A stretch of DNA of 64,000 nt from Ruegeria_C sp041537925 (lineage in GTDB: Bacteria; Pseudomonadota; Alphaproteobacteria; Rhodobacterales; Rhodobacteraceae): NCBI RefSeq assembly GCF_041537925.1, contig NZ_JBGOSH010000003.1:434001-498000 (forward strand), in the 5' to 3' direction. The position numbers and the translations under genes are program-made. The notes beneath the pieces were generated by a model that was given only the letters and a program-made list of their open reading frames with translations, ran no database searches and had not been told where the DNA came from. Shown piece after piece: positions 8,006 through 16,351 of the stretch (its first letter is position 1; each line of letters opens with the position of its first letter).

Positions 8006-9094
8006 ATGCTGGACGGAATACGCATCGTTGAATTTGAAGGGCTTGGCCCTGCTCCCTTCGCGGCAATGACGCTGGCTGATCTGGGGGCCGATGTGATCGT
8101 CATTCACCGTAAGGGAGGTCCTCCAAATCCCGGTCAGCCGGACAGGTCGCTGTTGGATCGCGGCAAACGCTCGATCGAGCTGAATCTCAAGGACCAGGAC
8201 GACTATGAGACCGCGCAGCGGATCGTTGCCGGTTGCGACGCGCTGATCGAAGGGTTCCGCCCCGGTGTGATGGAAAAGCTGGGCCTCGGCCCCGAGACCT
8301 GCCATGCGCGCAACCCGAGCCTAGTCTATGGTCGCATGACCGGTTGGGGACAAGACGGCCCGCTGGCCTCTGCCGCCGGGCATGATCTGAACTATATCGG
8401 CCTGTCTGGCGCGCTCTGGTATGGCTCTGCCCCGGGTGAGGCGCCGCTGTCACCGGCCACGCTGGTGGGCGATATCGGCGGCGGTGCGATGTATCTGGTG
8501 TCCGGGATACTTGCGGGGTTGCTGAAGGCACGGGTCAGTGGCAGCGGCACAGTCGTGGATGCGGCGATCTATGACGGCTCGGCGCATATGATGAACCTGC
8601 TGATGAGCCTGCGGCAATCCGGCAATCTGTCCGAGATGCGAGGCGAAAGCCTGCTGGACGGCCCGCATTGGAGCCGGACCTATCACTGCTCAGATGGCGG
8701 CTATGTTTCGGTGCAATGTCTTGAGCCGAAATTCTACCAGCAATTCCTGAGCCATCTGGGGCTGGAAGAGGACGCCGAGTTTGCCCGGCAATTCGACCGC
8801 GCGCTCTGGCCGCGTCTGACCCAACGGCTGAGCGCGATCTTTGACCAGCACAGCCGTGCGCATTGGACCGAGATGTTCGAGGGCAGCGACGCCTGCGTCG
8901 CACCGGTTCTGAGCCCGATAGAGGCCCGGGACCATGCCATGAACCAGCATCGGCAGGTCTGGCGAGAGACGGAGGGCGCTCTGCAAGCCGCGCCCGCCCC
9001 ACGCTTCGATGGCCAGACGACAATCCCACAGCCCGCCCCGCAGCGGGGAGAGCACAGCGAGGAAATCCGGGCGCAGTTTCCCGCCACGCCCTGA
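8006..9094 (+). CDS. CaiB/BaiF family CoA-transferase, AMACR-like
   Basis: A 362-residue class III CoA-transferase family member. The N-terminal block L-D-G-I-R-I-V-E-F-E-G-L-G-P-A-P-F and the GRMTGWGQDGP and GHDLNYI segments match alpha-methylacyl-CoA racemase relatives, in which His in GHD and a nearby Asp act as acid and base. The enzyme may be a 2-methylacyl-CoA racemase or a CoA-transferase; the sequence alone does not settle it. AGGGGA stands 5 bases before the ATG at 8006. It converges on hemE with a 7-base gap. Confidence 0.88.
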   Translation: MLDGIRIVEFEGLGPAPFAAMTLADLGADVIVIHRKGGPPNPGQPDRSLLDRGKRSIELNLKDQDDYETAQRIVAGCDALIEGFRPGVMEKLGLGPETCHARNPSLVYGRMTGWGQDGPLASAAGHDLNYIGLSGALWYGSAPGEAPLSPATLVGDIGGGAMYLVSGILAGLLKARVSGSGTVVDAAIYDGSAHMMNLLMSLRQSGNLSEMRGESLLDGPHWSRTYHCSDGGYVSVQCLEPKFYQQFLSHLGLEEDAEFARQFDRALWPRLTQRLSAIFDQHSRAHWTEMFEGSDACVAPVLSPIEARDHAMNQHRQVWRETEGALQAAPAPRFDGQTTIPQPAPQRGEHSEEIRAQFPATP

Positions 9095-9101
9095 ATGGGT
9101 C

Positions 9102-10136
9102 TTAGTTGCCGCGCACCGTGTCGATCATCAGTTGCACATTCTCCGGATCAGCATCCGGCGTGATGCCGTGGCCCAGATTGAAGATATGTGGCCCCCTGGA
9201 AAACGCCTGCACGATCTGCCGGGTCTCATCCACCAGCGCCTGCCCGCCGGTCACCATATGCCGCGATGCCAGATTGCCCTGCACGCAACCATCGACCTGC
9301 ACATGGCGCGCCGCCCAATCCGGGTCGGCGGAATTGTCCAGAGCAACACAGTCAACGCCGGTTTTGCGAGCAAAGCCCACATAGTGTTCTCCGGCCTCGC
9401 GCGGGAATCCGATGACCGGGATGCCGGGGTGGCGATCTTTGAGCGCTCGCGTGATCGCTCGGGTCGGCTCGACCGCGTATTTCTCAAACGCATCGTCGGG
9501 CAATGACCCGGCCCAGCTGTCGAAAATCTTCACCACTTCTGCCCCGGCCTCGATCTGCATCGAGAGATAGTCGATGGTCGCCGCCGTGATCCGGCTGATC
9601 AGCGCATCAAACAGCGCCGGGTTTTCCAGCCGCAGCGCATGGGCCGGACCCTGGTCAGGCGTGCCGCGCCCGGCAATCATGTAGGTCGCCACGGTCCAGG
9701 GCGCGCCTGCAAAGCCGATCAACGTGGTCTCAGACGGCAATTCCCGCGACAGGATGCGAACGGTCTCATAGATCGGGGAAAGAGTCTCGTGAATATCCAT
9801 CGCCGGTTTGAGCGCATCGAACTCGGCCTGTGTCGTGATGGTCGACAGCCGTGGCCCCTCGCCCGTCACGAACCACAGATCCGCGCCCAGCGCCTGCGGC
9901 ACCAGCAGGATATCGGCAAAAAGGATTGCCGCATCAAACCCATAGCGGCGGATCGGTTGCAGCGTGACCTCTGCCGCCAGTTCGGGATTGTAGCACAGCG
10001 ACAGGAAATCGCCCGCCTGCGCGCGGGTGGCGCGGTATTCGGGCAGGTAGCGTCCCGCCTGCCGCATCATCCAGATCGGCGGCATGTCCTGAACCTCACC
10101 CGCCAATGCGCGCAGTATCGTTTTTGTCACGGCCAT
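9102..10136 (-). CDS. hemE: Uroporphyrinogen decarboxylase
   Basis: A 344-residue cytosolic enzyme that removes four carboxyl groups from uroporphyrinogen III to give coproporphyrinogen III. The N-terminal signature PPIWMMRQAGRYLPEYR, with the substrate-binding Arg residues, is intact, as is GFAGAPWTVATYMI. The length is normal for the family. It is divergent from hemC across a 105-base gap, so both may share a control region. No obvious FNR box or iron box is seen in that gap. Confidence 0.97.
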   Translation of the reverse strand: MAVTKTILRALAGEVQDMPPIWMMRQAGRYLPEYRATRAQAGDFLSLCYNPELAAEVTLQPIRRYGFDAAILFADILLVPQALGADLWFVTGEGPRLSTITTQAEFDALKPAMDIHETLSPIYETVRILSRELPSETTLIGFAGAPWTVATYMIAGRGTPDQGPAHALRLENPALFDALISRITAATIDYLSMQIEAGAEVVKIFDSWAGSLPDDAFEKYAVEPTRAITRALKDRHPGIPVIGFPREAGEHYVGFARKTGVDCVALDNSADPDWAARHVQVDGCVQGNLASRHMVTGGQALVDETRQIVQAFSRGPHIFNLGHGITPDADPENVQLMIDTVRGN

Positions 10137-10241
10137 GCCTGTCCCTAAATCTGATTGCGCAACACCGGTCTATGCTGAGCGGCAATTTGTCAAGCATTCC
10201 CCCGTTGTCAGGGCAAAGTGACGCGACTAAAGCTGTGCGTC

Positions 10242-11201
10242 ATGACACATGCTCTGCCCTCCCCGTCCGACCCGCTGAAAATCGGCACCCGTGGTTCGCC
10301 GCTTGCGCTGGCGCAAGCTTATGAAACCCGCGAACGCCTCGCCAAGGCGCATGACCTGCCGCATGACGCGTTCGAGATCACCGTGATCATGACCAGCGGC
10401 GACAATCGCAAACTGATCGACGCGGACCGGCCGCTGAAAGAGATCGGCAACAAGGGCCTGTTCACCAAAGAGATCGAAGAGGCGATGCTGCGCGGCGATA
10501 TCGACATCGCGGTACATTCGACCAAGGACATGCCGGTCGCGCAGCCCGAGGGGCTTGTGCTGGACACGTTCCTGCAGCGCGAAGACGTGCGCGACGCCTT
10601 TATCTCACCTGGGCTGACCACGCTGGACGACCTGCCCGAGGGCGCGGTTGTCGGGACCTCGTCGCTGCGCCGGCGCGCGCAATTACTGAATCGCCGGCCC
10701 GACCTGAATGTGGTGGAGTTCCGGGGCAATGTGCAGACCCGCCTGCGCAAGCTGTCCGAAGGCGTGGCGGAATGCACCTTTCTGGCGCTGGCCGGGCTGA
10801 ACCGGCTGGACATGGGTGAGGTGCCCGCGACTCCGATCTCGCCGGACGACATGCTGCCTGCCATTGCGCAAGGCGCCATCGGGATTGAGCGGCGCGGCGA
10901 TGATGATCGCGCAGGCGCATTGCTGGCCCGCATTCACCATGAAGAAACTCAGCGCCGGCTGGCCGCCGAACGTGCCTTTCTGGCCGCTCTGGACGGGTCC
11001 TGTGAAACGCCGATTGCCGGGTTGGCCGAGATCGATGGCGACACGTTGCGCCTGCGTGGTCAGGTCCTGCGCCCCGACGGGTCTGAGGCGGTTTTCGAAG
11101 ACCGCTCCTGCACGGTTGCGGATGGCGTAGAACTCGGCCGCGACATGGCCGAAGACATGCTGCGGCAAGCGGGCGAAGGCTTCTTCGAGTGGCGCGACTG
11201 A
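10242..11201 (+). CDS. hemC: Hydroxymethylbilane synthase (porphobilinogen deaminase)
   Basis: A 319-residue enzyme joining four porphobilinogens into hydroxymethylbilane, one step before HemE's substrate is formed. IGTRGSPLALAQ opens domain 1. Catalytic Asp lies in HSTKDMP, the cofactor-binding Arg residues are in GTSSLRRRAQL, and the dipyrromethane Cys is in DGSCETPIAG. The ATG at 10242 was preferred. A GTG at 10218 would add eight poorly conserved residues. Neither start has a strong ribosome site. Confidence 0.96.
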   Translation: MTHALPSPSDPLKIGTRGSPLALAQAYETRERLAKAHDLPHDAFEITVIMTSGDNRKLIDADRPLKEIGNKGLFTKEIEEAMLRGDIDIAVHSTKDMPVAQPEGLVLDTFLQREDVRDAFISPGLTTLDDLPEGAVVGTSSLRRRAQLLNRRPDLNVVEFRGNVQTRLRKLSEGVAECTFLALAGLNRLDMGEVPATPISPDDMLPAIAQGAIGIERRGDDDRAGALLARIHHEETQRRLAAERAFLAALDGSCETPIAGLAEIDGDTLRLRGQVLRPDGSEAVFEDRSCTVADGVELGRDMAEDMLRQAGEGFFEWRD

Positions 11202-11266
11202 CGCCACGGCCTGTTTGACAAAGGCCCGCTGTCTCTGGGACACTTAGCGTAGGGAGGTGGCCCGCC

Positions 11267-12211
11267 ATGACTCCGGGAAAGACCTATCTGACATCTGACG
11301 AGATTCGCCCCCTGGCCGCCCGGTCGGACTTACGGGGTGCCTGGCTGGTGCTGCATTGCTGGGGTACAATTGCGCTGGCGCTTATTCTGTTCGGGTTCTG
11401 GCCCAACCCGCTGACCTTTCTGCTCGCCGTGATGATCGTTGGGTCGCGTCAATTGGGGCTGGCGATCCTGATGCATGAGGCCGCGCATAACGCGCTGTTC
11501 CAGCGTCAGCACCTCAATGATGTCGTGGGCTCGTGGTTTTGCGCACAGCCCATTCTGGCCGACCTCGACGCTTACCGACGCTATCACCTGACCCATCACC
11601 GCTTTACCCAGTCCGACAAGGATCCCGACCTGCCGCTTTCATCGAAATTCCCGACCTCGCATGCCTCGATGCGGCGCAAATTCACACGGGATCTGACCGG
11701 GCAGACCGGGGTGAAGCAACTGGTGGGGCAGATCTCCATGGCACTGCGCATGGCGGGGGATCATGAGGCGATAGAAGCGGCAGAGGCCGATTTCGCCCAG
11801 AGCTTCAAGAGCTTGCATTTCTGGGTTACGGTGCCCGTTTTTCTGGGGGTGATGCTGATCATGGGACTGGTTGGCGACTGGTGGTGGGGGCTGGCCTTCT
11901 GGCTGTTGCCTTATCTCACGTGGTTCCAGTTGGTTCTGAGGGTGCGCAATATCGCCGAACATGGCGCGACTGAACAATCCGACGACCCGTTCCGAAATGT
12001 GCGCACGACACTGGCCGGGCCCGTGGCGCGGCTTTTTGTGGCGCCCTACTGGGTCAACTACCACCTCGAACACCACATGATCATGCATGTGCCCTGCTAT
12101 AACCTCCCCAAGCTGCACAAGCTGCTGCTGGGCAAAGGCTATGGTAGGCAGATGAACATGGCCCCCAGCTATGGTGCGGCGATGCGCGAGGCCGGGTGGC
12201 GGTCAGCCTAG
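11267..12211 (+). CDS. Fatty acid desaturase, membrane di-iron type
   Basis: A 314-residue membrane desaturase or hydroxylase with the three His boxes of the family: HEAAH near residue 68, HLTHH near 106 and HLEHH near 264, with four or more membrane segments between them. The His residues hold two irons. The substrate (acyl lipid, acyl-CoA or a carotenoid-like lipid) cannot be fixed. A strong AGGGAGG lies just before the ATG. It converges on hemF, and the two stop codons share the palindrome CTAG, so the genes overlap by 3 bases. Confidence 0.9.
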   Translation: MTPGKTYLTSDEIRPLAARSDLRGAWLVLHCWGTIALALILFGFWPNPLTFLLAVMIVGSRQLGLAILMHEAAHNALFQRQHLNDVVGSWFCAQPILADLDAYRRYHLTHHRFTQSDKDPDLPLSSKFPTSHASMRRKFTRDLTGQTGVKQLVGQISMALRMAGDHEAIEAAEADFAQSFKSLHFWVTVPVFLGVMLIMGLVGDWWWGLAFWLLPYLTWFQLVLRVRNIAEHGATEQSDDPFRNVRTTLAGPVARLFVAPYWVNYHLEHHMIMHVPCYNLPKLHKLLLGKGYGRQMNMAPSYGAAMREAGWRSA

Positions 12212-13101
12212 TACCACTTTGCAATCGGCGGCAGGCTCATCAGCACCGCGTCAGGATCGTGGCCCGTCTCCAACCCGAATTTCGTGCCCCGGTCATAGAC
12301 AAGGTTGTATTCGGCATAGAGACCCCGGTGCCGGTACTGCACCTCTTTGTCGGCGTCTGACCACGGCTGCACACGCCGCTTCTCGACCAGAGGCACAAAG
12401 GCGGGCAGAAAGGCGCAGCCAATATCTTGCGTCAGTGCAAAATCCGCGTCCCAGTCGCCGGTGCAGTAATCATCCATGAAGATCCCACCCACGCCACGCG
12501 CGCGCTTGCGGTGGGGGATGTAGAAATACTCATCCGCCCAGTCCTTAAGCCGCGGATAATGCCCGGCCCCGTGCGGGTCCAGATGCGCTTTCTGGGTGGC
12601 GTGGAAATGGGTGGTGTCCTCGGCATACTCGATACAGGGATTTAGATCGGAGCCCCCGCCGAACCACCAGGCATGCGGGGTCCAGAACATCCGGGTGTTC
12701 ATGTGAACAGCAGGCACATGTGGGTTCTGCATATGGGCGACCAGAGAGATTCCCGAGGCCCAGAAGCGTGGATCATCCTTCATCCCCGGCAGGCCCTTGC
12801 GCGCGGCCATGGCCGACTGCGCGCGGTCTGACAAGGTGCCATAGACCTCGGACACGTTCACACCCACCTTTTCGAACACGCGCCCGCCGCGCATCACCGA
12901 CATCAGCCCGCCGCCTGCATCCGATCCGTCCTCGGATGTGCGCCGGGTCTCTTTAGCCTCGAACCGGCCCGCAGAAGCGTCCGCAAGCGGCCCCGTCGTG
13001 TGGCTGTCCTCCAGCCCTTCGAAAGCGGCAACGATCTCGTCGCGCAACTTGCGGAACCAAGCTGCCGCTTGTGCCTTTTGGGCATCCATTGCCTGGGTCA
13101 T
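12208..13101 (-). CDS. hemF: Oxygen-dependent coproporphyrinogen III oxidase
   Basis: A 297-residue enzyme that oxidatively decarboxylates coproporphyrinogen III to protoporphyrinogen IX using O2. Signature blocks include FGGGSDLNPC, KRARGVGGIFMDDY and YNLVYDRGTKFGL, and the length is normal. Its presence close to hemE and hemC groups three steps of haem synthesis within 4 kb, though on both strands. It lies 21 bases behind the SDR gene on the same strand and is probably cotranscribed with it. Confidence 0.97.
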   Translation of the reverse strand: MTQAMDAQKAQAAAWFRKLRDEIVAAFEGLEDSHTTGPLADASAGRFEAKETRRTSEDGSDAGGGLMSVMRGGRVFEKVGVNVSEVYGTLSDRAQSAMAARKGLPGMKDDPRFWASGISLVAHMQNPHVPAVHMNTRMFWTPHAWWFGGGSDLNPCIEYAEDTTHFHATQKAHLDPHGAGHYPRLKDWADEYFYIPHRKRARGVGGIFMDDYCTGDWDADFALTQDIGCAFLPAFVPLVEKRRVQPWSDADKEVQYRHRGLYAEYNLVYDRGTKFGLETGHDPDAVLMSLPPIAKWY

Positions 13102-13122
13102 TCCATGTCTTTCTTCAGCATG

Positions 13123-13926
13123 TCAGTGAGCCGGGGCCTCGACGGGGTCCAACAGGGTACGCCCGCCATCCAGCGTCATGATCTGACCGGTCATGAAGCC
13201 TGACGCCTCAGAGGCGAGAAACTGCGCCGCCTCGGCCAGTTCGGTGGCGGCCGCGATCCGACCCAGCGGCGTGTGGTTCTCAATATCGCGGCGGTATTCG
13301 CGGTTGTCCTTGAGCGCGGCCTGCAGCGACGCGCTCATGATCGAGCCCAGCGCGATCGCGTTCACCCGGATGTGGTGCGGTGCCATCGCCACCGCCAGCG
13401 AGCGGGTCATCTGATCCAGCGCCGCCGTTGAGACCGAATAGGCCAGTAGGTTGGGGTGGGTGCGCCGCGCTGCCACCGATGACAGGTTGATGATCGCGCC
13501 TGCCTGCCGTGCGTCCTCGTTGTCACCGGCCTGCTTGATCATCCGCTTCGCCACCAGTTGGCTGAGCCGCAAGGCCGGCATCAGGTTCTGGTTCAGCAGC
13601 GTCTGGGTCGATTCGTCATCCATGTCCAACGGATCGGTCGGCACCACCTGCCGCGCCCCGTTGACCAGAATGTCGACCTGATCGAACGCGTCGAGCGATG
13701 CCGAGAGCAGATTGGCCAGCGTCAGCCTTTCGCGCAGATCACCCGCGAAATAGCGGATATTCTCGGTCTCGCCGTTCTCGCCCAGTTCCGAGGCCAGGCG
13801 TTTCTCGTCCATGTCGGCGAACACGACATTGGCGCCCTTGTCGGCGAAATGGCGGCCGATCGCCAGACCAATGCCAGCGGCTGCACCGGTGACGATGGCT
13901 GTCTTTCCGGCAATGGAATAAGACAT
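13123..13926 (-). CDS. SDR family protein with the catalytic Lys replaced by Thr
   Basis: A 267-residue classical SDR fold. The cofactor loop is TGAAAGIG (residues 13-20), catalytic Ser is about 150 and Tyr163 is in YSVST. The Lys expected four residues after Tyr is Thr167 (codon ACG, bases 13426-13428); one base change would restore AAG. The usual NNAG is NGAR. This Lys lowers the Tyr pKa and binds the nicotinamide ribose, so activity may be altered or lost. The ATG at 13926 has GGGAGG upstream. It precedes hemF by 21 bases. Confidence 0.85.
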   Translation of the reverse strand: MSYSIAGKTAIVTGAAAGIGLAIGRHFADKGANVVFADMDEKRLASELGENGETENIRYFAGDLRERLTLANLLSASLDAFDQVDILVNGARQVVPTDPLDMDDESTQTLLNQNLMPALRLSQLVAKRMIKQAGDNEDARQAGAIINLSSVAARRTHPNLLAYSVSTAALDQMTRSLAVAMAPHHIRVNAIALGSIMSASLQAALKDNREYRRDIENHTPLGRIAAATELAEAAQFLASEASGFMTGQIMTLDGGRTLLDPVEAPAH

Positions 13927-13945
13927 CTGTTCCTCCCGCTCTTGC

Positions 13946-14926
13946 TCAGGTTGCCCCGACCCGGCGGCGCGGGCGAGAGGCGTTGAATATCTTGAAACGG
14001 CCATCGCCGCGATGTTCTTCAAACCGGGTGAAATGCGCCTCGAGCGCGGCCTCGTAGGGCAGATGGCGATTGGCCACCATCCATAGCTGGCCATTGGGCG
14101 CAAGCGCGCGCGCGGCCACCGCGATGAAGCCACGGCCAAGCGCGGGAACGGCGGCGCGCGACGTGTGAAAAGGCGGGTTCATGACAACGGTATCCAGCGG
14201 CTCGGGTGCGGTCCAGGTCAGGGCATCGGCCCAGTGGAACCGGGCACGTGGGTCGTTGACGTTTTGGCGCGCGCAGTCCAACGCGGTATGATCGGCCTCG
14301 ACCAGATCGAGCGATTGCACGCCATCACGACCCAGAAGCTGCGCGGACAGATACCCCCAGCCGGCCCCCAGATCGGCGATTCTAGCGCCGGGGCGGTCCG
14401 GCATGGCCTGGATCAGCAGCTCGGATGCCGGGTCGACCCCGCCCGACGAGAACACTCCCGGCACGGTTCTGTAGCCGCCGGGCAGCGCGGTGCCCGCCAT
14501 TGCCCATTCCGAAAACGCCTCCGCGTTGGCCCCGAACCAGAAGATTTTGCCATGGGCCTTGGAAATCGGTCCCTCGACCGGCACGCGCTTGCGCACCTCT
14601 TTCAACAGACTGTCGATGCCATCGGTCTTGGCCCCGTCCACCACGACCCAACCGCTGGCCCGCTGGCAGGCCTGATGCAGCAGCACCCGTGCCTGTGCTT
14701 TGGCGCGCGGGATAAACAGGATGACATCATTGCAGGGGGCGTCGCTGGCATGGGCGCAGTGGAACCCCTGATCCGTGAAATGGTCGTGGAACGGTTTGAA
14801 CGGCTGCACCACCTCGGTTGTCCGGGGCAGATCGGACAGGTCCTGCGCCGGGGTGGGCAGCATGACGGACAGCGCATCCGACAAGGTCAGGCCACTGTCG
14901 CGGGCAAGGTCTAGGCGTATTGACAT
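13946..14926 (-). CDS. RsmC/RlmG-like rRNA guanine-N2 methyltransferase
   Basis: A 326-residue protein with a divergent N-terminal half and a C-terminal class I methyltransferase domain. The SAM-binding motif IADLGAGWG begins near residue 183, and the catalytic NPPFH tetrad, typical of enzymes that methylate exocyclic amino groups, is near 250. RsmC acts on G1207 of 16S rRNA and RlmG on 23S rRNA; the two-domain size fits either. The ATG at 14926 is weakly preceded by a ribosome site. It ends 19 bases before the SDR start. Confidence 0.85.
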   Translation of the reverse strand: MSIRLDLARDSGLTLSDALSVMLPTPAQDLSDLPRTTEVVQPFKPFHDHFTDQGFHCAHASDAPCNDVILFIPRAKAQARVLLHQACQRASGWVVVDGAKTDGIDSLLKEVRKRVPVEGPISKAHGKIFWFGANAEAFSEWAMAGTALPGGYRTVPGVFSSGGVDPASELLIQAMPDRPGARIADLGAGWGYLSAQLLGRDGVQSLDLVEADHTALDCARQNVNDPRARFHWADALTWTAPEPLDTVVMNPPFHTSRAAVPALGRGFIAVAARALAPNGQLWMVANRHLPYEAALEAHFTRFEEHRGDGRFKIFNASRPRRRVGAT

Positions 14927-15001
14927 CGCGTGGGTTGATCCTGCGCCGTCACCGAATGGTGCGGGCGAGCCTGCGCTCTGAGGTCGGGGCGGTCAACCGC
15001 C

Positions 15002-15343
15002 TCACTCCTCTTTTTCCATGGTGCATTGCAGCGGGTGTTGATGGCGGCGGGCGAAATCCATGACCTGACCGACCTTGGTTTCGGCAATCTCGTGGCTGAA
15101 GACGCCCACAACCGCGACCCCTTTCTTGTGCACAGTCAGCATCACCTCGAAGGCCTGTGCATGGGTCATGCCGAAAAACCGCTCCAGCACATGCACAACG
15201 AATTCCATCGGCGTATAGTCGTCATTCAGCAGCAGCACCTTGTAGAGCGGCGGGCGTTGGGTCTTGGGCCGGGTTTCGACCAGAATCGACAGGGCCGGAT
15301 CCTCGTCCGGCTCGTTCGATAGTGTGACAGGAAAAAGCTGCAT
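15002..15343 (-). CDS. clpS: ATP-dependent Clp protease adaptor
   Basis: A 113-residue ClpS, the adaptor that hands N-end-rule substrates to ClpAP. The core KVLLLNDDYTPMEFVVHVL holds the N-degron pocket (N-D-D and Met), and the later segments HKKGVAVVGVFSHEIAETK are well conserved. The acidic, proline-rich N-terminal tail of about 35 residues is the part that enters ClpA. The Met at 15343 is the plausible start. clpA is not in the window. It diverges from a HAD gene across 91 bases. Confidence 0.95.
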   Translation of the reverse strand: MQLFPVTLSNEPDEDPALSILVETRPKTQRPPLYKVLLLNDDYTPMEFVVHVLERFFGMTHAQAFEVMLTVHKKGVAVVGVFSHEIAETKVGQVMDFARRHQHPLQCTMEKEE

Positions 15344-15365
15344 GGTGCAGAGAATCCGCTCTCGC

Positions 15366-15393
15366 TTGGAAATTACATAGGGGGTTATATACC
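15366..15393 (+). promoter_or_regulatory. Possible promoter for the HAD hydrolase gene
   Basis: TTGGAA and TATACC are spaced by 16 bases and lie 42 bases before the HAD ATG. TATATA on the opposite strand in the same spot could serve clpS. The matches are 4 of 6 at each box, so this is tentative. Confidence 0.3.
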
Positions 15394-15434
15394 TTTTCCA
15401 TGACCCACGAAAAGAGCCCGCGATCACAAACCGC

Positions 15435-16136
15435 ATGTCACGCAACCTGACCCTTGTCGGTTTCGACGCCGACGACACGCTCTGGCACAATGAGCGTTTC
15501 TTCCAACTGACCCAAGACCGATTTGCAGATTTGCTGTCGAATCACGCCGAACGCGACCATTTGATGGATCGATTGCTGGCAGCCGAGAGGCGCAATTTGG
15601 GCCGCTACGGTTATGGTATCAAAGGCTTTGTTCTGTCGATGATCGAAACCGCGCTGGAGGTCACCGACGACCGCGTGCCCACTTCGGCGATCCGCGAACT
15701 GATCGAAGCCGGCCACGACATGCTGGCCCATCCTATCGAATTGCTGCCACATGCGGGCGAAGCGGTCTCGACGGTGGCAGATACCCATCGGGTCATCTTA
15801 GTGACCAAGGGCGATCTGCTGGATCAGGAACGCAAGCTGGCCCAATCGGGTTTGGGTGATCTCTTCAACGCGGTCGAGATCGTTTCGGAAAAGACCGCGG
15901 GGGTGTATGCCGAACTCTTTGCACGCCACGGTGAGGGCGCGGAACACGCGATGATGGTCGGCAATTCCATTCGCTCGGATGTGGCGCCGGTCATTCAGGT
16001 CGGCGGCTGGGGTGTTCACGTACCGCACGCGTTGCTGTGGGATCTGGAACGGGCCGAGACACCGGACCACGCGGCCCGGTTCCACGAACTGCCTGATTTG
16101 TCGGGCCTTCCGGATTTGGTCCGCATGTTGGGGTAA
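15435..16136 (+). CDS. HAD family hydrolase
   Basis: A 233-residue haloacid-dehalogenase-like phosphatase. Motif I is DADDTLWHN with the two catalytic Asp residues, motif II is VTKGD, and motif IV is around MMVGNSIRSDV. A helical cap fills residues 20-100. These are small-molecule phosphatases whose substrate is rarely predictable. No ribosome site precedes the ATG at 15435, but the N-terminus matches the family exactly. Confidence 0.85.
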   Translation: MSRNLTLVGFDADDTLWHNERFFQLTQDRFADLLSNHAERDHLMDRLLAAERRNLGRYGYGIKGFVLSMIETALEVTDDRVPTSAIRELIEAGHDMLAHPIELLPHAGEAVSTVADTHRVILVTKGDLLDQERKLAQSGLGDLFNAVEIVSEKTAGVYAELFARHGEGAEHAMMVGNSIRSDVAPVIQVGGWGVHVPHALLWDLERAETPDHAARFHELPDLSGLPDLVRMLG

Positions 16137-16351
16137 GCCCGGCACATTAAGAAAACGCAGCAATTTTTAGGCAATCGCATTCTTAGCGGAAAAGCTGAGT
16201 TCAACCACTAGATATGGGTTTCCCATTTGTCCCAATTTTTGCGTTCGACTGAATCTCACCGTTTATTTCAATCCGCCACTGTGTTAGCGTTGAGGCAATT
16301 ATCAAACAGAGCCAGCCCGAAATAATCAGGCGGCCAGAGGCAGATAGAGAA

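Noticed and set aside
9102..10241. hemE as a mark of a nearby replication origin, as in Caulobacter
   Set aside because: The gap beside hemE leads to hemC, has no DnaA-box cluster and no AT-rich element. The AT-rich island with one DnaA box is 7 kb away, so no origin is claimed.
16214..16240. Short hairpin ATGGG-TTT-CCCAT followed later by T-run
   Set aside because: The stem has only five pairs and the T-run comes about 8 bases after the hairpin, so a terminator is not supported.
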